DNA from: JBAYJM01 sp041665065
Lineage (GTDB): Bacteria; Patescibacteriota; Patescibacteriia; 2-01-FULL-39-33
NCBI GenBank assembly: GCA_041665065.1
Contig: JBAYJM010000015.1
Coordinates: forward strand, 1-31,098
Direction of reading: 5' to 3'
DNA: 31,098 nt
Part shown: positions 1 through 6,494 of the stretch, piece by piece
How positions within the stretch are numbered: position 1 is the stretch's first letter
How the letters are laid out: the number at the start of each line of letters is the position of its first letter
Program-made: the position numbers and the translations under genes
Notes under the pieces: generated by a model
Told to the model about the DNA's origin: nothing
What the model saw: the letters and a program-made list of their open reading frames with translations, nothing else
Database searches by the model: none

Positions 1-1
1 G

Positions 2-703
2 ACGCAGCTATTATTTATTGGGTTAGTCGTTTTAGTTCCATTTGTCCTGGTGATGTTGCAGCCGGATTTTGGATCAGGCATGGTTTTATTTTTTGTCTGG
101 CTATTTGCCTTCGTATTTTTAACTAAGAACAAAAAACACATATTTTTAATCGTTGGATTAATAGTATTGTCGCTGGTTGCCAGTTGGTTTCTGGTATTTA
201 AAGATTATCAAAAAGATAGAATTTTGGCTTTCGCTAATCCTTCACGAGATCCCAGTGGCAGCGGCTATAATGTTAAGCAATCAACTATAGCCGTTGGTGC
301 CGGAGGATTGATGGGAAAGGGCTTGGGCTTCGGCTCTCAAAGCCAATTGAAATTTATTCCTGAGAGTCAAACCGATTTTATATTTGCTGTTGTGGCCGAG
401 GAATTGGGGCTGGTTGGCATATTATTTTTGATGGCTTTTTATCTGATTGTTTTTTGGCGGCTTTATTTAATTGCCATAAGGGCGCCTGATGACTATGCCA
501 TGTTTGTGGCTATTATGACTGCCTCCTTAATCTTTATTCATTTATTTATCAATATCGGAATGTGCATTGGCTTACTGCCAGTGACAGGAATTTCTTTGCC
601 ATTCGTCAGTTATGGTGGGAGCTTTTTGGCTTCCATGTTAATTTTGATTGGTATTATTAATAATATTTATAGGTCGAGCTTAATGACAAAACAAGGCACT
701 TGA
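2..703 (+). CDS. rodA: RodA-type SEDS peptidoglycan polymerase, 5' truncated
   Basis: C-terminal part of a SEDS-family membrane glycosyltransferase that polymerises lipid II with a class B PBP during cell elongation. The reading frame is open from the first bases of the window, so the true start lies upstream; the ATG at 50 is internal. The visible part begins with a membrane segment ending in the SEDS signature LQPDFGSG, followed by a hydrophobic segment, a loop with NPSRDPSGSGYN, then GKGLGFGSQSQLKFIPESQTDF and EELG, and three to four further membrane helices ending in the conserved ISLPFVSYGGS. The SQSQLKFIPESQTDF form is closer to RodA than to FtsW, but the two cannot be separated with certainty without the N-terminus. 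It ends in TGA, which supports use of the standard bacterial code. Confidence 0.88.
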   Translation, partial: TQLLFIGLVVLVPFVLVMLQPDFGSGMVLFFVWLFAFVFLTKNKKHIFLIVGLIVLSLVASWFLVFKDYQKDRILAFANPSRDPSGSGYNVKQSTIAVGAGGLMGKGLGFGSQSQLKFIPESQTDFIFAVVAEELGLVGILFLMAFYLIVFWRLYLIAIRAPDDYAMFVAIMTASLIFIHLFINIGMCIGLLPVTGISLPFVSYGGSFLASMLILIGIINNIYRSSLMTKQGT

Positions 704-725
704 CTTACAATGAGTATTATATAAT
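700..725 (+). promoter_or_regulatory. Weak candidate promoter overlapping the rodA stop
   Basis: A TTGACT box overlaps the rodA TGA stop and TATAAT lies at 720-725. The spacing between them is only 14 bases, so the match is imperfect; the -10 could instead be used alone or in a shifted register. It would serve the zinc-ribbon gene that starts at 753. Confidence 0.3.
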
Positions 726-752
726 AATGATAAATACCTTAAATTAAAATAT

Positions 753-1082
753 ATGAAAGATATAATTCCTCCAAAAAAGGGCTTTAATAGATTTTCCGAT
801 GGGATTAAAATAGTGTCTCATTGTCCTATTTGCCATTTTAATTATGAGCCAAATGAGGCAAAAGTTTTGGAAGAAAGTGAAGGTGCAGAGTTAATTTATA
901 TAAAATGCCGAAATTGCCAATCCGCTATTGTAGCCTTAATTTCCATTAATCAAATGGGAATAAGTTCTGTGGGATTGATAACTGATTTGGATAGCAGGGA
1001 AATTTTGAGTTTTAAGGAGAAGAAAGGCATTTCTGCTGATGATGTGTTGGAGATTTATCAGGCTCTTTCGAGACAAAGTTAA
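753..1082 (+). CDS. Small zinc-ribbon-like hypothetical protein
   Basis: A 109-residue soluble protein with no family I can name. It carries one CPIC pair near residue 24 and one CRNC pair near residue 52, separated by an acidic stretch, which is the arrangement of a one-zinc ribbon. The rest is a short mixed alpha/beta tail with a hydrophobic segment (AIVALISI) and a charged end. There is no signal peptide or membrane helix. It sits between rodA and the L25 gene with its own weak promoter and a promoter for L25 behind it, so it may be a single-gene unit. Function is unknown; a nucleic-acid-binding or protein-binding role is only a guess from the zinc ribbon. Confidence 0.75.
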   Translation: MKDIIPPKKGFNRFSDGIKIVSHCPICHFNYEPNEAKVLEESEGAELIYIKCRNCQSAIVALISINQMGISSVGLITDLDSREILSFKEKKGISADDVLEIYQALSRQS

Positions 1083-1113
1083 GGACTAAAAATAGCCAAA
1101 TTATTAAAATAAC

Positions 1114-1142
1114 TTGACTTTTATCTAATTTTAGGTTAAATT
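1114..1142 (+). promoter_or_regulatory. Promoter for the L25 gene
   Basis: TTGACT at 1114-1119, a 17-base spacer and TAAATT at 1137-1142. The predicted RNA start near 1149 gives a leader of about 30 bases before the ATG at 1178, with no Shine-Dalgarno sequence in it. Confidence 0.6.
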
Positions 1143-1177
1143 AGCAATAGTTTTAATTACTAATTTCTATAATATTT

Positions 1178-1831
1178 ATGACAATTAAATTGGAAGCTGA
1201 ATCCAGAACAATTCACGGTAAAAATAACTATAAACTAAGGGAGAAGGGTATTGTTCCTGCTGTTGTATTTGGACAAGGCGAAGAGAGCAAGAGTATTCAA
1301 GTAAATTATGTTCAATTTGAAAAAATTTATAAGGAGGCTGGTGAAAATACTATTGTGGATTTGATGGTGGATGGTAAATTGGTTAAGGTGTTAATTTCTG
1401 AAGTCCACTACGATCCGATAAAAAATAGGTATGTTCATGTAGACTTGCAAAAAATTAAGATGGATCAAGAAATTAATGCAAATGTTGAACTGACTTTTAT
1501 TGGTGAGTCAAAGGCGGTAAAAGAAGACGGCGGTTCAATCGTTACAAGTATTAGCGAGGTTGAAATTAGATGTTTACCAGGTGATTTGATTCATGGCATT
1601 GAGGTTGATGTGTCTGTGTTAGAATCGTTTGATGATGTCATTAAAATTAAAGACTTAAAAATTCCTTCTTCTGTGGAAATAGCAGATCACGAACCAGAAG
1701 ACATAGTTGCTTCAGTTGCTAGAATACAGGAAGAAAAAGTTGAGGCTCCGGCTCCAGTAGAAGGAGAAACTCCTGCTGAGGGCGAGGCTTCCGCTGAGGG
1801 CGCAACTCCTGAAGGCGAAAAGAAAGAATAA
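1178..1831 (+). CDS. rplY: 50S ribosomal protein L25 (TL5/CTC type)
   Basis: Binds 5S rRNA in the large ribosomal subunit. At 217 residues it is the long two-domain TL5/CTC form rather than the short E. coli L25. The N-terminal 5S-binding beta barrel starts with the typical LEAESRT and runs through GIVPAVVFGQGEES and HYDPIKNRYVHVDLQKI; the second domain contains the family-typical RCLPGDLIHGIEVDVS and PEDIVASVA. The last ~35 residues are a disordered Ala/Pro/Glu tail with repeated AEGE units, common in CTC proteins. It has its own promoter and ends at a strong hairpin shared with the converging prmC transcript. Confidence 0.95.
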   Translation: MTIKLEAESRTIHGKNNYKLREKGIVPAVVFGQGEESKSIQVNYVQFEKIYKEAGENTIVDLMVDGKLVKVLISEVHYDPIKNRYVHVDLQKIKMDQEINANVELTFIGESKAVKEDGGSIVTSISEVEIRCLPGDLIHGIEVDVSVLESFDDVIKIKDLKIPSSVEIADHEPEDIVASVARIQEEKVEAPAPVEGETPAEGEASAEGATPEGEKKE

Positions 1832-1842
1832 TTACTTTTTAT

Positions 1843-1882
1843 AAAAATCCCGCTCCGCCGACTGGCGGACGCGGGATTTTTT
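1843..1882. terminator. Bidirectional rho-independent terminator between rplY and prmC
   Basis: Long hairpin: AAATCCCGC pairs with GCGGGATTT and TCCGCC with GGCGGA around a GACT loop, with a single unpaired C on the 3' side. A T-run follows on the plus strand and a T-run also follows on the minus strand, so it can stop both converging transcripts. Confidence 0.9.
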
Positions 1883-1911
1883 GCTAATAAAAAAGGATGG
1901 CAGTCTGCTTT

Positions 1912-2793
1912 TTAGGTTTTAGTCAATTCTATTATTAATATTCTATTATAGCCACTTAAGTCTTTTTTAATTTCAAAATTTGCTTTTGGAAAAAAGCGCT
2001 TAACTATTTTTTTTGTATCTGAGATATGCGGATGGCCTATTTCGCAAAATATTGCTTGTGGTTTGTGTTTAAGATTTAAAATTTGGCCAAAGAATTTATT
2101 ATAAATTTCCAAACCTAATTTACCGCCATAAAGCGCGATAGACGGCTCAAATGTTAAGGTTTTTTTGTATAATTCTTGCTGCGATTTTTTATTAAATTGT
2201 TTTTCCTTGATATCAATATAGGGCAGATTGGCCACTATAATATCAATTTGTTGATTCTTTATTGGAGAGAGCAAGTTTCCTTTGAAGTAATCTATTTTGG
2301 CCTTGTGATTTTTAGAGTTGATCCTGGCTATTTTTAAGGCCTTTGGTGATATGTCTACGGCTAATATTTTAGCCTTAGGAAGCATTTTACTAAGGGATAT
2401 GGCAATTATGCCGCTTCCTGTTCCGATATCGGCCAGGGTTAAATTTGAGCTGTCAGAGTTTATATTGTGGACATATTCTTTTATTTCTTCGAGTAACTGC
2501 TCAGTTTCCCACCTTGGAATTAAAACATCTTTATTAACCTTGAATTCTTGCCCGAAGAATTCTTTGTGACCGGTCAAATAAGCAACCGGTTCGTGCTTGG
2601 ATCTTTTTTTAATTAAGTTCCAAAAGTTATTGAATTTTTTGTCGGTGATTTTTTTGTCGTAATTTACAAATAAATATTCTTTTGATTTATTTAACGTGTG
2701 CGACAATAAAATCTCGGAATCTAATTCCGGATTAATAATCTTGGATTGTTTTAATTTTTTCCAACCGACGTTTAAAGCATCCTTAATTGTCAT
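1912..2793 (-). CDS. prmC: Peptide chain release factor N5-glutamine methyltransferase
   Basis: Transfers a methyl group from S-adenosylmethionine to the glutamine of the GGQ motif in release factors. The 293-residue length is normal. A helical N-terminal domain with the PrmC-typical EPVAYLTGHKEFFGQEF and PRWETE (residues ~68-98) precedes a Rossmann methyltransferase domain with the SAM motif DIGTGSG at 122-128. The substrate-binding motif, NPPY in most members, reads NLPY at 189-192. It follows its substrate gene prfA on the same strand with a 71-base gap, so co-transcription is likely. It ends close to the bidirectional terminator shared with rplY. Confidence 0.93.
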   Translation of the reverse strand: MTIKDALNVGWKKLKQSKIINPELDSEILLSHTLNKSKEYLFVNYDKKITDKKFNNFWNLIKKRSKHEPVAYLTGHKEFFGQEFKVNKDVLIPRWETEQLLEEIKEYVHNINSDSSNLTLADIGTGSGIIAISLSKMLPKAKILAVDISPKALKIARINSKNHKAKIDYFKGNLLSPIKNQQIDIIVANLPYIDIKEKQFNKKSQQELYKKTLTFEPSIALYGGKLGLEIYNKFFGQILNLKHKPQAIFCEIGHPHISDTKKIVKRFFPKANFEIKKDLSGYNRILIIELTKT

Positions 2794-2864
2794 TTCAATC
2801 TTAGTGATATTTGTGATTGTATTATTTGCAACTCGCTTAATTTTGACTGATAATTTTTTTAATT

Positions 2865-3929
2865 TTAATCCTTTAGGGATTTTGCAATAAAATCAGCCTT
2901 AAGGGCATCGATAATAGGGGATAGGTTGCCATTCAAGATAACTGGTATATTACCAAAATTTTGGCCGATTCGGTGATCGGTTATTCTATCCTGAGGAAAA
3001 TTATAGGTTCTTATTTTTTCACTCCTGTCACCCGAGCCAATTTGGGATTTACGAGCCGCTCCTAATTTAGCATCTTCTTCCTGTCTTTTAAAATCCAAAA
3101 GTCTGGAGCGCAGTACTATCATTGCCTTCTCCCTGTTTTGGAGTTGTGATCTTTCATCTTGGCAGGATACGACAATTCCAGTTGGCACATGGGTAATTCT
3201 AACTGCAGAATATGTCGTATTCACGCTTTGGCCGCCGGCTCCGCCAGAACAGAAAGTGTCAATTCGCAAATCTTTGGGATCAATAACCAGGTCAATCTCT
3301 TCGGCTTCGGGCAGAACAGCTACCGTGACCGTTGAAGTGTGGACTCGGCCTTTCTTTTCGGTTTCAGGAACTCTTTGAACTCTGTGAACTCCGCTTTCAT
3401 ATTTCATCGTCTCATAGACGTTTTTACCGGCGATTTCAAATATTACTTCCTTGAATCCGCCGATGCCGATTTTATTTGATGAAATAAGTTTAACTTTCCA
3501 GTTATTTATTTCACCGTATTTCATATACATCCTCATTAGCTCTGCGGCAAATAGCGCCGACTCATCACCTCCGGCTCCGGCTCTGATTTCAACGATGACA
3601 TTTTTTCTGTCATTTGGATCTTTTGGCGCTAAAAGGAAGCCGATTTCTTTTTCCAGGTCTTGTTTTTCATTATCTAACAATATTTTTTCTTCCTCGGAAA
3701 TTTTTCTTAGCTCCTCGTCGTTTTGATTTTCTTCAATCATTTTAATAACATCAGAAATTTGGGCATCAACTTTGTCCAGTTCTTTTTTGGCGGCGATTGT
3801 TTCTTTCAGGTCTTCGTATTCTTGTGAAATTTCTTTTAATTTTTCAAGATCAGAAATTACAGCTCCATCCTGAAGAAGCCTTTCAAGTTCATCAAACCGC
3901 GATTGAATTTTTTGTAATTTATCTTTCAT
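2865..3929 (-). CDS. prfA: Peptide chain release factor 1
   Basis: Terminates translation at UAA and UAG. At 354 residues it is full length. It has an N-terminal coiled region, then RAGAGGDES at ~116-124, the RF1-type stop-codon recognition tripeptide of the P-x-T form (PET, 188-190; RF2 would have SPF), followed by GRVHTST, and the catalytic GGQ at 232-234 inside CSGGAGGQSVN. The order rpmE-prfA-prmC on the minus strand is a widespread bacterial arrangement. An extended -10 box lies so close to the ATG that the transcript may start at the start codon; there is no Shine-Dalgarno sequence. Presence of RF1 together with TGA stops fits the standard code. Confidence 0.97.
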   Translation of the reverse strand: MKDKLQKIQSRFDELERLLQDGAVISDLEKLKEISQEYEDLKETIAAKKELDKVDAQISDVIKMIEENQNDEELRKISEEEKILLDNEKQDLEKEIGFLLAPKDPNDRKNVIVEIRAGAGGDESALFAAELMRMYMKYGEINNWKVKLISSNKIGIGGFKEVIFEIAGKNVYETMKYESGVHRVQRVPETEKKGRVHTSTVTVAVLPEAEEIDLVIDPKDLRIDTFCSGGAGGQSVNTTYSAVRITHVPTGIVVSCQDERSQLQNREKAMIVLRSRLLDFKRQEEDAKLGAARKSQIGSGDRSEKIRTYNFPQDRITDHRIGQNFGNIPVILNGNLSPIIDALKADFIAKSLKD

Positions 3930-3935
3930 ATTATA

Positions 3936-3944
3936 ATTATATCA
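3936..3944 (-). promoter_or_regulatory. Extended -10 promoter for prfA, predicted leaderless
   Basis: On the minus strand TGATATAAT ends six bases before the prfA ATG, and a second TATAAT directly abuts it. No good -35 is visible. A start seven bases past the first -10 falls on the A of the ATG, so the prfA mRNA may have no leader. Confidence 0.5.
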
Positions 3945-3953
3945 TAGGTAAAC

Positions 3954-3985
3954 AAAAAGAACCCATTAAAGAGAGGGTTCTTTTT
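3954..3985 (-). terminator. Terminator downstream of rpmE
   Basis: Hairpin AAAAAGAACCC / GGGTTCTTTTT with a 10-base loop, and T-rich flank on the minus strand just after the rpmE stop. It separates rpmE from prfA, so read-through or the prfA promoter is needed for prfA-prmC expression. Confidence 0.8.
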
Positions 3986-3998
3986 GTATAATAGGTAG

Positions 3999-4289
3999 CT
4001 ATTTTTCTTTGGTTGTCTTTGCTTTTTTAGCGTTCTTAATCTCCTGTTGTTTTGCCTTTTTTACTTTTTTACCACCGACTTTTTCGGCCTTGGCCTCTAC
4101 TCTCTTTTGGAATTTATCAACTCTTCTGGCAGTATCAAGTAGTTTTTGCTTACCAGTGTAGAAAGGATGGCAAGATGAGCAAATTTCTACATTTAATGAT
4201 TCCTGAGTTGAGCCAACAGTAAAAGAATTACCACAAGCGCATGTGACCTTAGCTTCAGTAAAATAGGTTGGATGAATGTCTTTTTTCAT
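3999..4289 (-). CDS. rpmE: 50S ribosomal protein L31 (zinc-binding form)
   Basis: Large-subunit protein at the intersubunit bridge. It has the N-terminal MKKDIHPTY start, zinc ligands C17, C19, C37 and C40, and the signature CSSCHPFYTGKQK. The core ends near residue 62 with RVDKFQKR; a 30-residue Lys/Ala-rich tail follows, making the protein 96 residues against about 70 for E. coli L31. Lysine-rich tails are frequent in L31 of reduced genomes. It has a near-consensus promoter and its own terminator, so it can be a single-gene transcript ahead of prfA. Confidence 0.96.
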   Translation of the reverse strand: MKKDIHPTYFTEAKVTCACGNSFTVGSTQESLNVEICSSCHPFYTGKQKLLDTARRVDKFQKRVEAKAEKVGGKKVKKAKQQEIKNAKKAKTTKEK

Positions 4290-4315
4290 AAAAATCTTAA
4301 GAATTTAATGTAACT

Positions 4316-4684
4316 TTATGCATTATAAATAAAATATGGATAAAAGTCAAGAAAAAATGCGCCCGCAGCATATGATACACTGCTGGGGCGCGTATAAGCG
4401 GATTTGTCGTCCGCCTTACTCTTCGACGAGTTCGAAGTTAAGGGTCTCTGTCTTTCCTCGCCAAATTGAAAGGACAGAACCGGGTGTGTGTCGTCGGTCC
4501 AGTTCACTTTGGGGTCTTGAATTTCCGGCGCATCTTCGGCGAAGATGGCTTTATACGTCCGCTGAAACCGTGGGAATGCACCCAAAAGATCACTCTCGAC
4601 TTCTTGGCGCCCTCCTTCTAGCCTGGTTCCCAGATTGCCAAAGTCTGCCAGGTCTTCGTCTTTGGGACGATAGCGCAATATCAT
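4316..4684 (-). CDS. GC-rich orphan gene, possibly frameshifted near its 3' end
   Basis: An unrecognised protein. As an open frame it gives 122 residues, but the last third reads through a hairpin terminator (4351-4392) and the rpmE promoter, which a real gene would not do. In the -1 frame the segment from about 4455 encodes ETLNFELVEE and stops at TAA 4416-4418, just before the terminator; joining the two frames gives an ~89-residue acidic protein with no membrane segment. Coding character is supported by a GAGAGG ribosome site five bases before the ATG at 4684, an in-frame TAG upstream, and a strong excess of G-starting codons. I counted about 53% GC over 4441-4680, well above the flanking genes, suggesting foreign origin. 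Whether the shift is a mutation, an assembly error or a programmed event cannot be seen here. An RNA gene is the alternative. Confidence 0.45.
   Translation of the reverse strand: MILRYRPKDEDLADFGNLGTRLEGGRQEVESDLLGAFPRFQRTYKAIFAEDAPEIQDPKVNWTDDTHPVLSFQFGEERQRPLTSNSSKSKADDKSAYTRPSSVSYAAGAFFLDFYPYFIYNA
4322..4350 (-). promoter_or_regulatory. Promoter for rpmE
   Basis: On the minus strand TTGACT, 17-base spacer, TATAAT. The predicted start near 4315 leaves a leader of about 26 bases before the rpmE ATG. The promoter follows directly on the terminator of the orphan gene upstream. Confidence 0.8.
4351..4392 (-). terminator. Terminator of the GC-rich orphan gene
   Basis: On the minus strand GCGCCC plus AGCA pair with TGCT and GGGCGC (one bulged G) around a nine- to ten-base loop, followed by ATTTTTT. 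A smaller hairpin (GCGGA / TCCGC, 4398-4414) precedes it. It lies between the orphan gene and the rpmE promoter. Confidence 0.8.
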
Positions 4685-4767
4685 CGTTTCCTCTCCCTCT
4701 GGTTTATGGCCCTATACTTCCTAGAGCACACGGTGCTCGAGTGTATTTCCTCCTTATTTCTAAGTAC

Positions 4768-4796
4768 TAATTATCACATTTGGCTAATCTGGTCAA
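4768..4796 (-). promoter_or_regulatory. Candidate promoter of the GC-rich orphan gene
   Basis: On the minus strand TTGACC (4791-4796) and TGTGATAAT / TAATTA (4768-4777), with 15 to 17 bases between boxes depending on register. Downstream lies a leader with a perfect AAGGAGG (4749-4755) that has no start codon at normal distance, and a small GAGCAC / GTGCTC hairpin. Confidence 0.45.
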
Positions 4797-4800
4797 TCAT

Positions 4801-4829
4801 TTGACATTTTTGCTATATTTTGTTACATT
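4801..4829 (+). promoter_or_regulatory. Promoter for rpsB-tsf
   Basis: TTGACA at 4801-4806, 17-base spacer, TACATT at 4824-4829. Its -35 box is only four bases from the divergent -35 box of the orphan gene. The leader to the rpsB ATG is about 150 bases. Confidence 0.65.
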
Positions 4830-4836
4830 TTATTTG

Positions 4837-4985
4837 TTCTTTCTGCTTGTTATTTATAGATAAAGCGGAAAATAATTAATAAACACTCATACCTTTAAAT
4901 TTTCCTTCCCCAAGGTAAATTAGTCCAATTCTCGGGCTATTTTGTCTGAAGGGTCAGTTAAAGGTAGAGGCTAAAAAGGAAAAAT
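4837..4985 (+). promoter_or_regulatory. Long rpsB leader with competing pairings
   Basis: The untranslated leader holds TACCTTTAA (4890-4898), which can pair with AAGGTA at 4912-4917 or, over nine bases, with TTAAAGGTA at 4958-4966 just ahead of the AAAAGGA ribosome site. Two exclusive hairpins, one near the ribosome site, fit an S2-type autoregulatory leader; this is inferred from base pairing only. Confidence 0.35.
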
Positions 4986-5678
4986 ATGAAATTACCAACA
5001 GTTTTAGACCTGCTTAAAGCAGGCGTCCATTTTGGACATCAAAAGGGAAGATGGCACCCAAAAGCCAAAGATTTTATTTTTGTCGAGCGTGGCGGTGTTC
5101 ACATTATTGACTTGGAAAAAACTCTCGAAAGAATGGAGGTGGCTGTAAACCAACTTCAGAGAATAGTTGCTGAGGGTGGCGTTGTTTTGTTTGTTGGCAC
5201 CAAAAGACAGGGTCAGGAAATGATTAAAAAATATGCCATTGCTTCAGGCATGCCCTATATTAATGAGAGATGGGTTGGCGGATTTTTTACCAACTTTCCA
5301 AATGTCAGCAAGTTAATCAAAAAATATCGAAGTCTGAAGGAACAGAAAGAAACCGGCGCCTTGCAAAAGTATACAAAGAGCGAACAGGTAAAATTTGCAA
5401 AAGAAATAGAAAAATTAGACAAGATTGTCGGCGGCTTAGGTGATTTATCAAAAATTCCGGATGCTATTTTTGTTCTTGATGCTAAAAAGGAAAAGACAGC
5501 CGTTGCTGAAGCCAAAAAAAGACGAGTTCCTATTTTCGGATTCTGCGATACAAATACTAATCCAGACTTATTCAACTATCCGATTCCGGCTAATGATGAT
5601 GCTATTAATTCCATTGATTTAATCCTAAGTACAATCTCAGAGGCAATTAAAGAGGCTAAAGCTAAAGTCGCCGCTTAA
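4986..5678 (+). CDS. rpsB: 30S ribosomal protein S2
   Basis: Small-subunit protein that joins late and helps bind S1-type factors and mRNA. The 230-residue length is normal. Family hallmarks are LLKAGVHFGHQKGRWHPK near the N-terminus, VLFVGTKRQGQ, YINERWVGGFFTNF around residues 90-105, and the C-terminal PIFGFCDTNTNPDLFNYPIPANDD. It begins a transcript with tsf and probably ricT, the usual S2-EF-Ts pairing. The ATG is preceded by AAAAGGA at good distance. The long leader suggests regulation at the RNA level, as known for S2 operons in other bacteria. Confidence 0.98.
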   Translation: MKLPTVLDLLKAGVHFGHQKGRWHPKAKDFIFVERGGVHIIDLEKTLERMEVAVNQLQRIVAEGGVVLFVGTKRQGQEMIKKYAIASGMPYINERWVGGFFTNFPNVSKLIKKYRSLKEQKETGALQKYTKSEQVKFAKEIEKLDKIVGGLGDLSKIPDAIFVLDAKKEKTAVAEAKKRRVPIFGFCDTNTNPDLFNYPIPANDDAINSIDLILSTISEAIKEAKAKVAA

Positions 5679-5717
5679 TTGTTTTGTTAAAATTTAAATT
5701 ATTAATATTTTACACTT

Positions 5718-6491
5718 ATGGCAATAGACCTTAAGACTATTTCTCAATTAAGAGATCAAACCGGAGCCGGAATTGCAGATTGCAAAAAGGCTCTAGAAGA
5801 AGCAGATGGCGATATTGTAAAAGCCGTTGAAGTTCTTAGAAAAAGAGGCGAAATCAAAGCCGCTAAAAAATCAGACCGAGCAACCAAAGAAGGCGTAATC
5901 GCTTTGGCTAAGGCTGATAATAAAATTGCTGCCGTTGCGGTGGCTTGTGAAACCGACTTCGTTGCTAAAAATGAGGATTTTGTTTCAACTGTAAATGATT
6001 TTGCAACAAAGCTTTTAACTATGAATAAGGAAGAATTCAAGTCTTGGGCTGAAGGAGTAATTAAAAATGAACTGGTTGTAAAAATCGGTGAAAATTTAAT
6101 TTTGGCTGAATCTGCTGTTGTAGAAGGAAGTGTGTTGGGTAGTTATTTGCATTTTAATAAAAAAGCAGCGGCAATAGTGTCCCTTGATGGTGGAAGTCAA
6201 GAGTTGGCTAATGATATCGCCATGCATGCTACGGCTATGTCGCCAAAATGGATCAGGCCAGAGGAAGTGCCGGTTGAAATAGTTGAAAAAGAAAAAGAAA
6301 TTTATCGCGAACTGCTTAAGCAAGAAGGCAAGCCGGAACAAATTTGGGATAAAATTTTAGTAGGCAAATTGGCAAAATTTTATGAGGATAATTGCTTGCT
6401 AAACCAAATTTTTGTCAAAGATGATACCAAAAAGATCTCAGACTTGCTTAATGGTGCAGACATAAAAGAGTATATAAAATTTCAAATTTAA
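5718..6491 (+). CDS. tsf: Elongation factor Ts
   Basis: Guanine-nucleotide exchange factor that reloads EF-Tu with GTP. It has an N-terminal UBA-like domain with LRDQTGAGIADCKKALEEADGD, then the EF-Tu-contacting core motif CETDFVAKNEDFV (~residues 76-88), the dimerisation-type region with GSYLHFNKKAAAIVSLDG, AMHATAMSPKWI and the C-terminal QIFVKDDTKKI. At 257 residues it is shorter than the E. coli protein (283) but has all core parts. It follows rpsB after 39 AT-rich bases with no Shine-Dalgarno sequence and runs into ricT three bases later. Confidence 0.97.
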   Translation: MAIDLKTISQLRDQTGAGIADCKKALEEADGDIVKAVEVLRKRGEIKAAKKSDRATKEGVIALAKADNKIAAVAVACETDFVAKNEDFVSTVNDFATKLLTMNKEEFKSWAEGVIKNELVVKIGENLILAESAVVEGSVLGSYLHFNKKAAAIVSLDGGSQELANDIAMHATAMSPKWIRPEEVPVEIVEKEKEIYRELLKQEGKPEQIWDKILVGKLAKFYEDNCLLNQIFVKDDTKKISDLLNGADIKEYIKFQI

Positions 6492-6494
6492 TAT

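Noticed and set aside
4461..4500. Short resemblance of ACAGAACCGGG to the 3' part of RNase P RNA
   Set aside because: The other conserved RNase P regions are absent at the right distances and fewer than 130 transcribed bases would precede it; treated as chance.
4336..4770. 144-codon plus-strand frame opposite the GC-rich orphan gene
   Set aside because: It begins inside the rpmE promoter/terminator region, has no ribosome site, and its composition (many Cys, Arg, Pro, Trp) looks like the reverse of a coding strand. The minus-strand frame has signals and coding bias.
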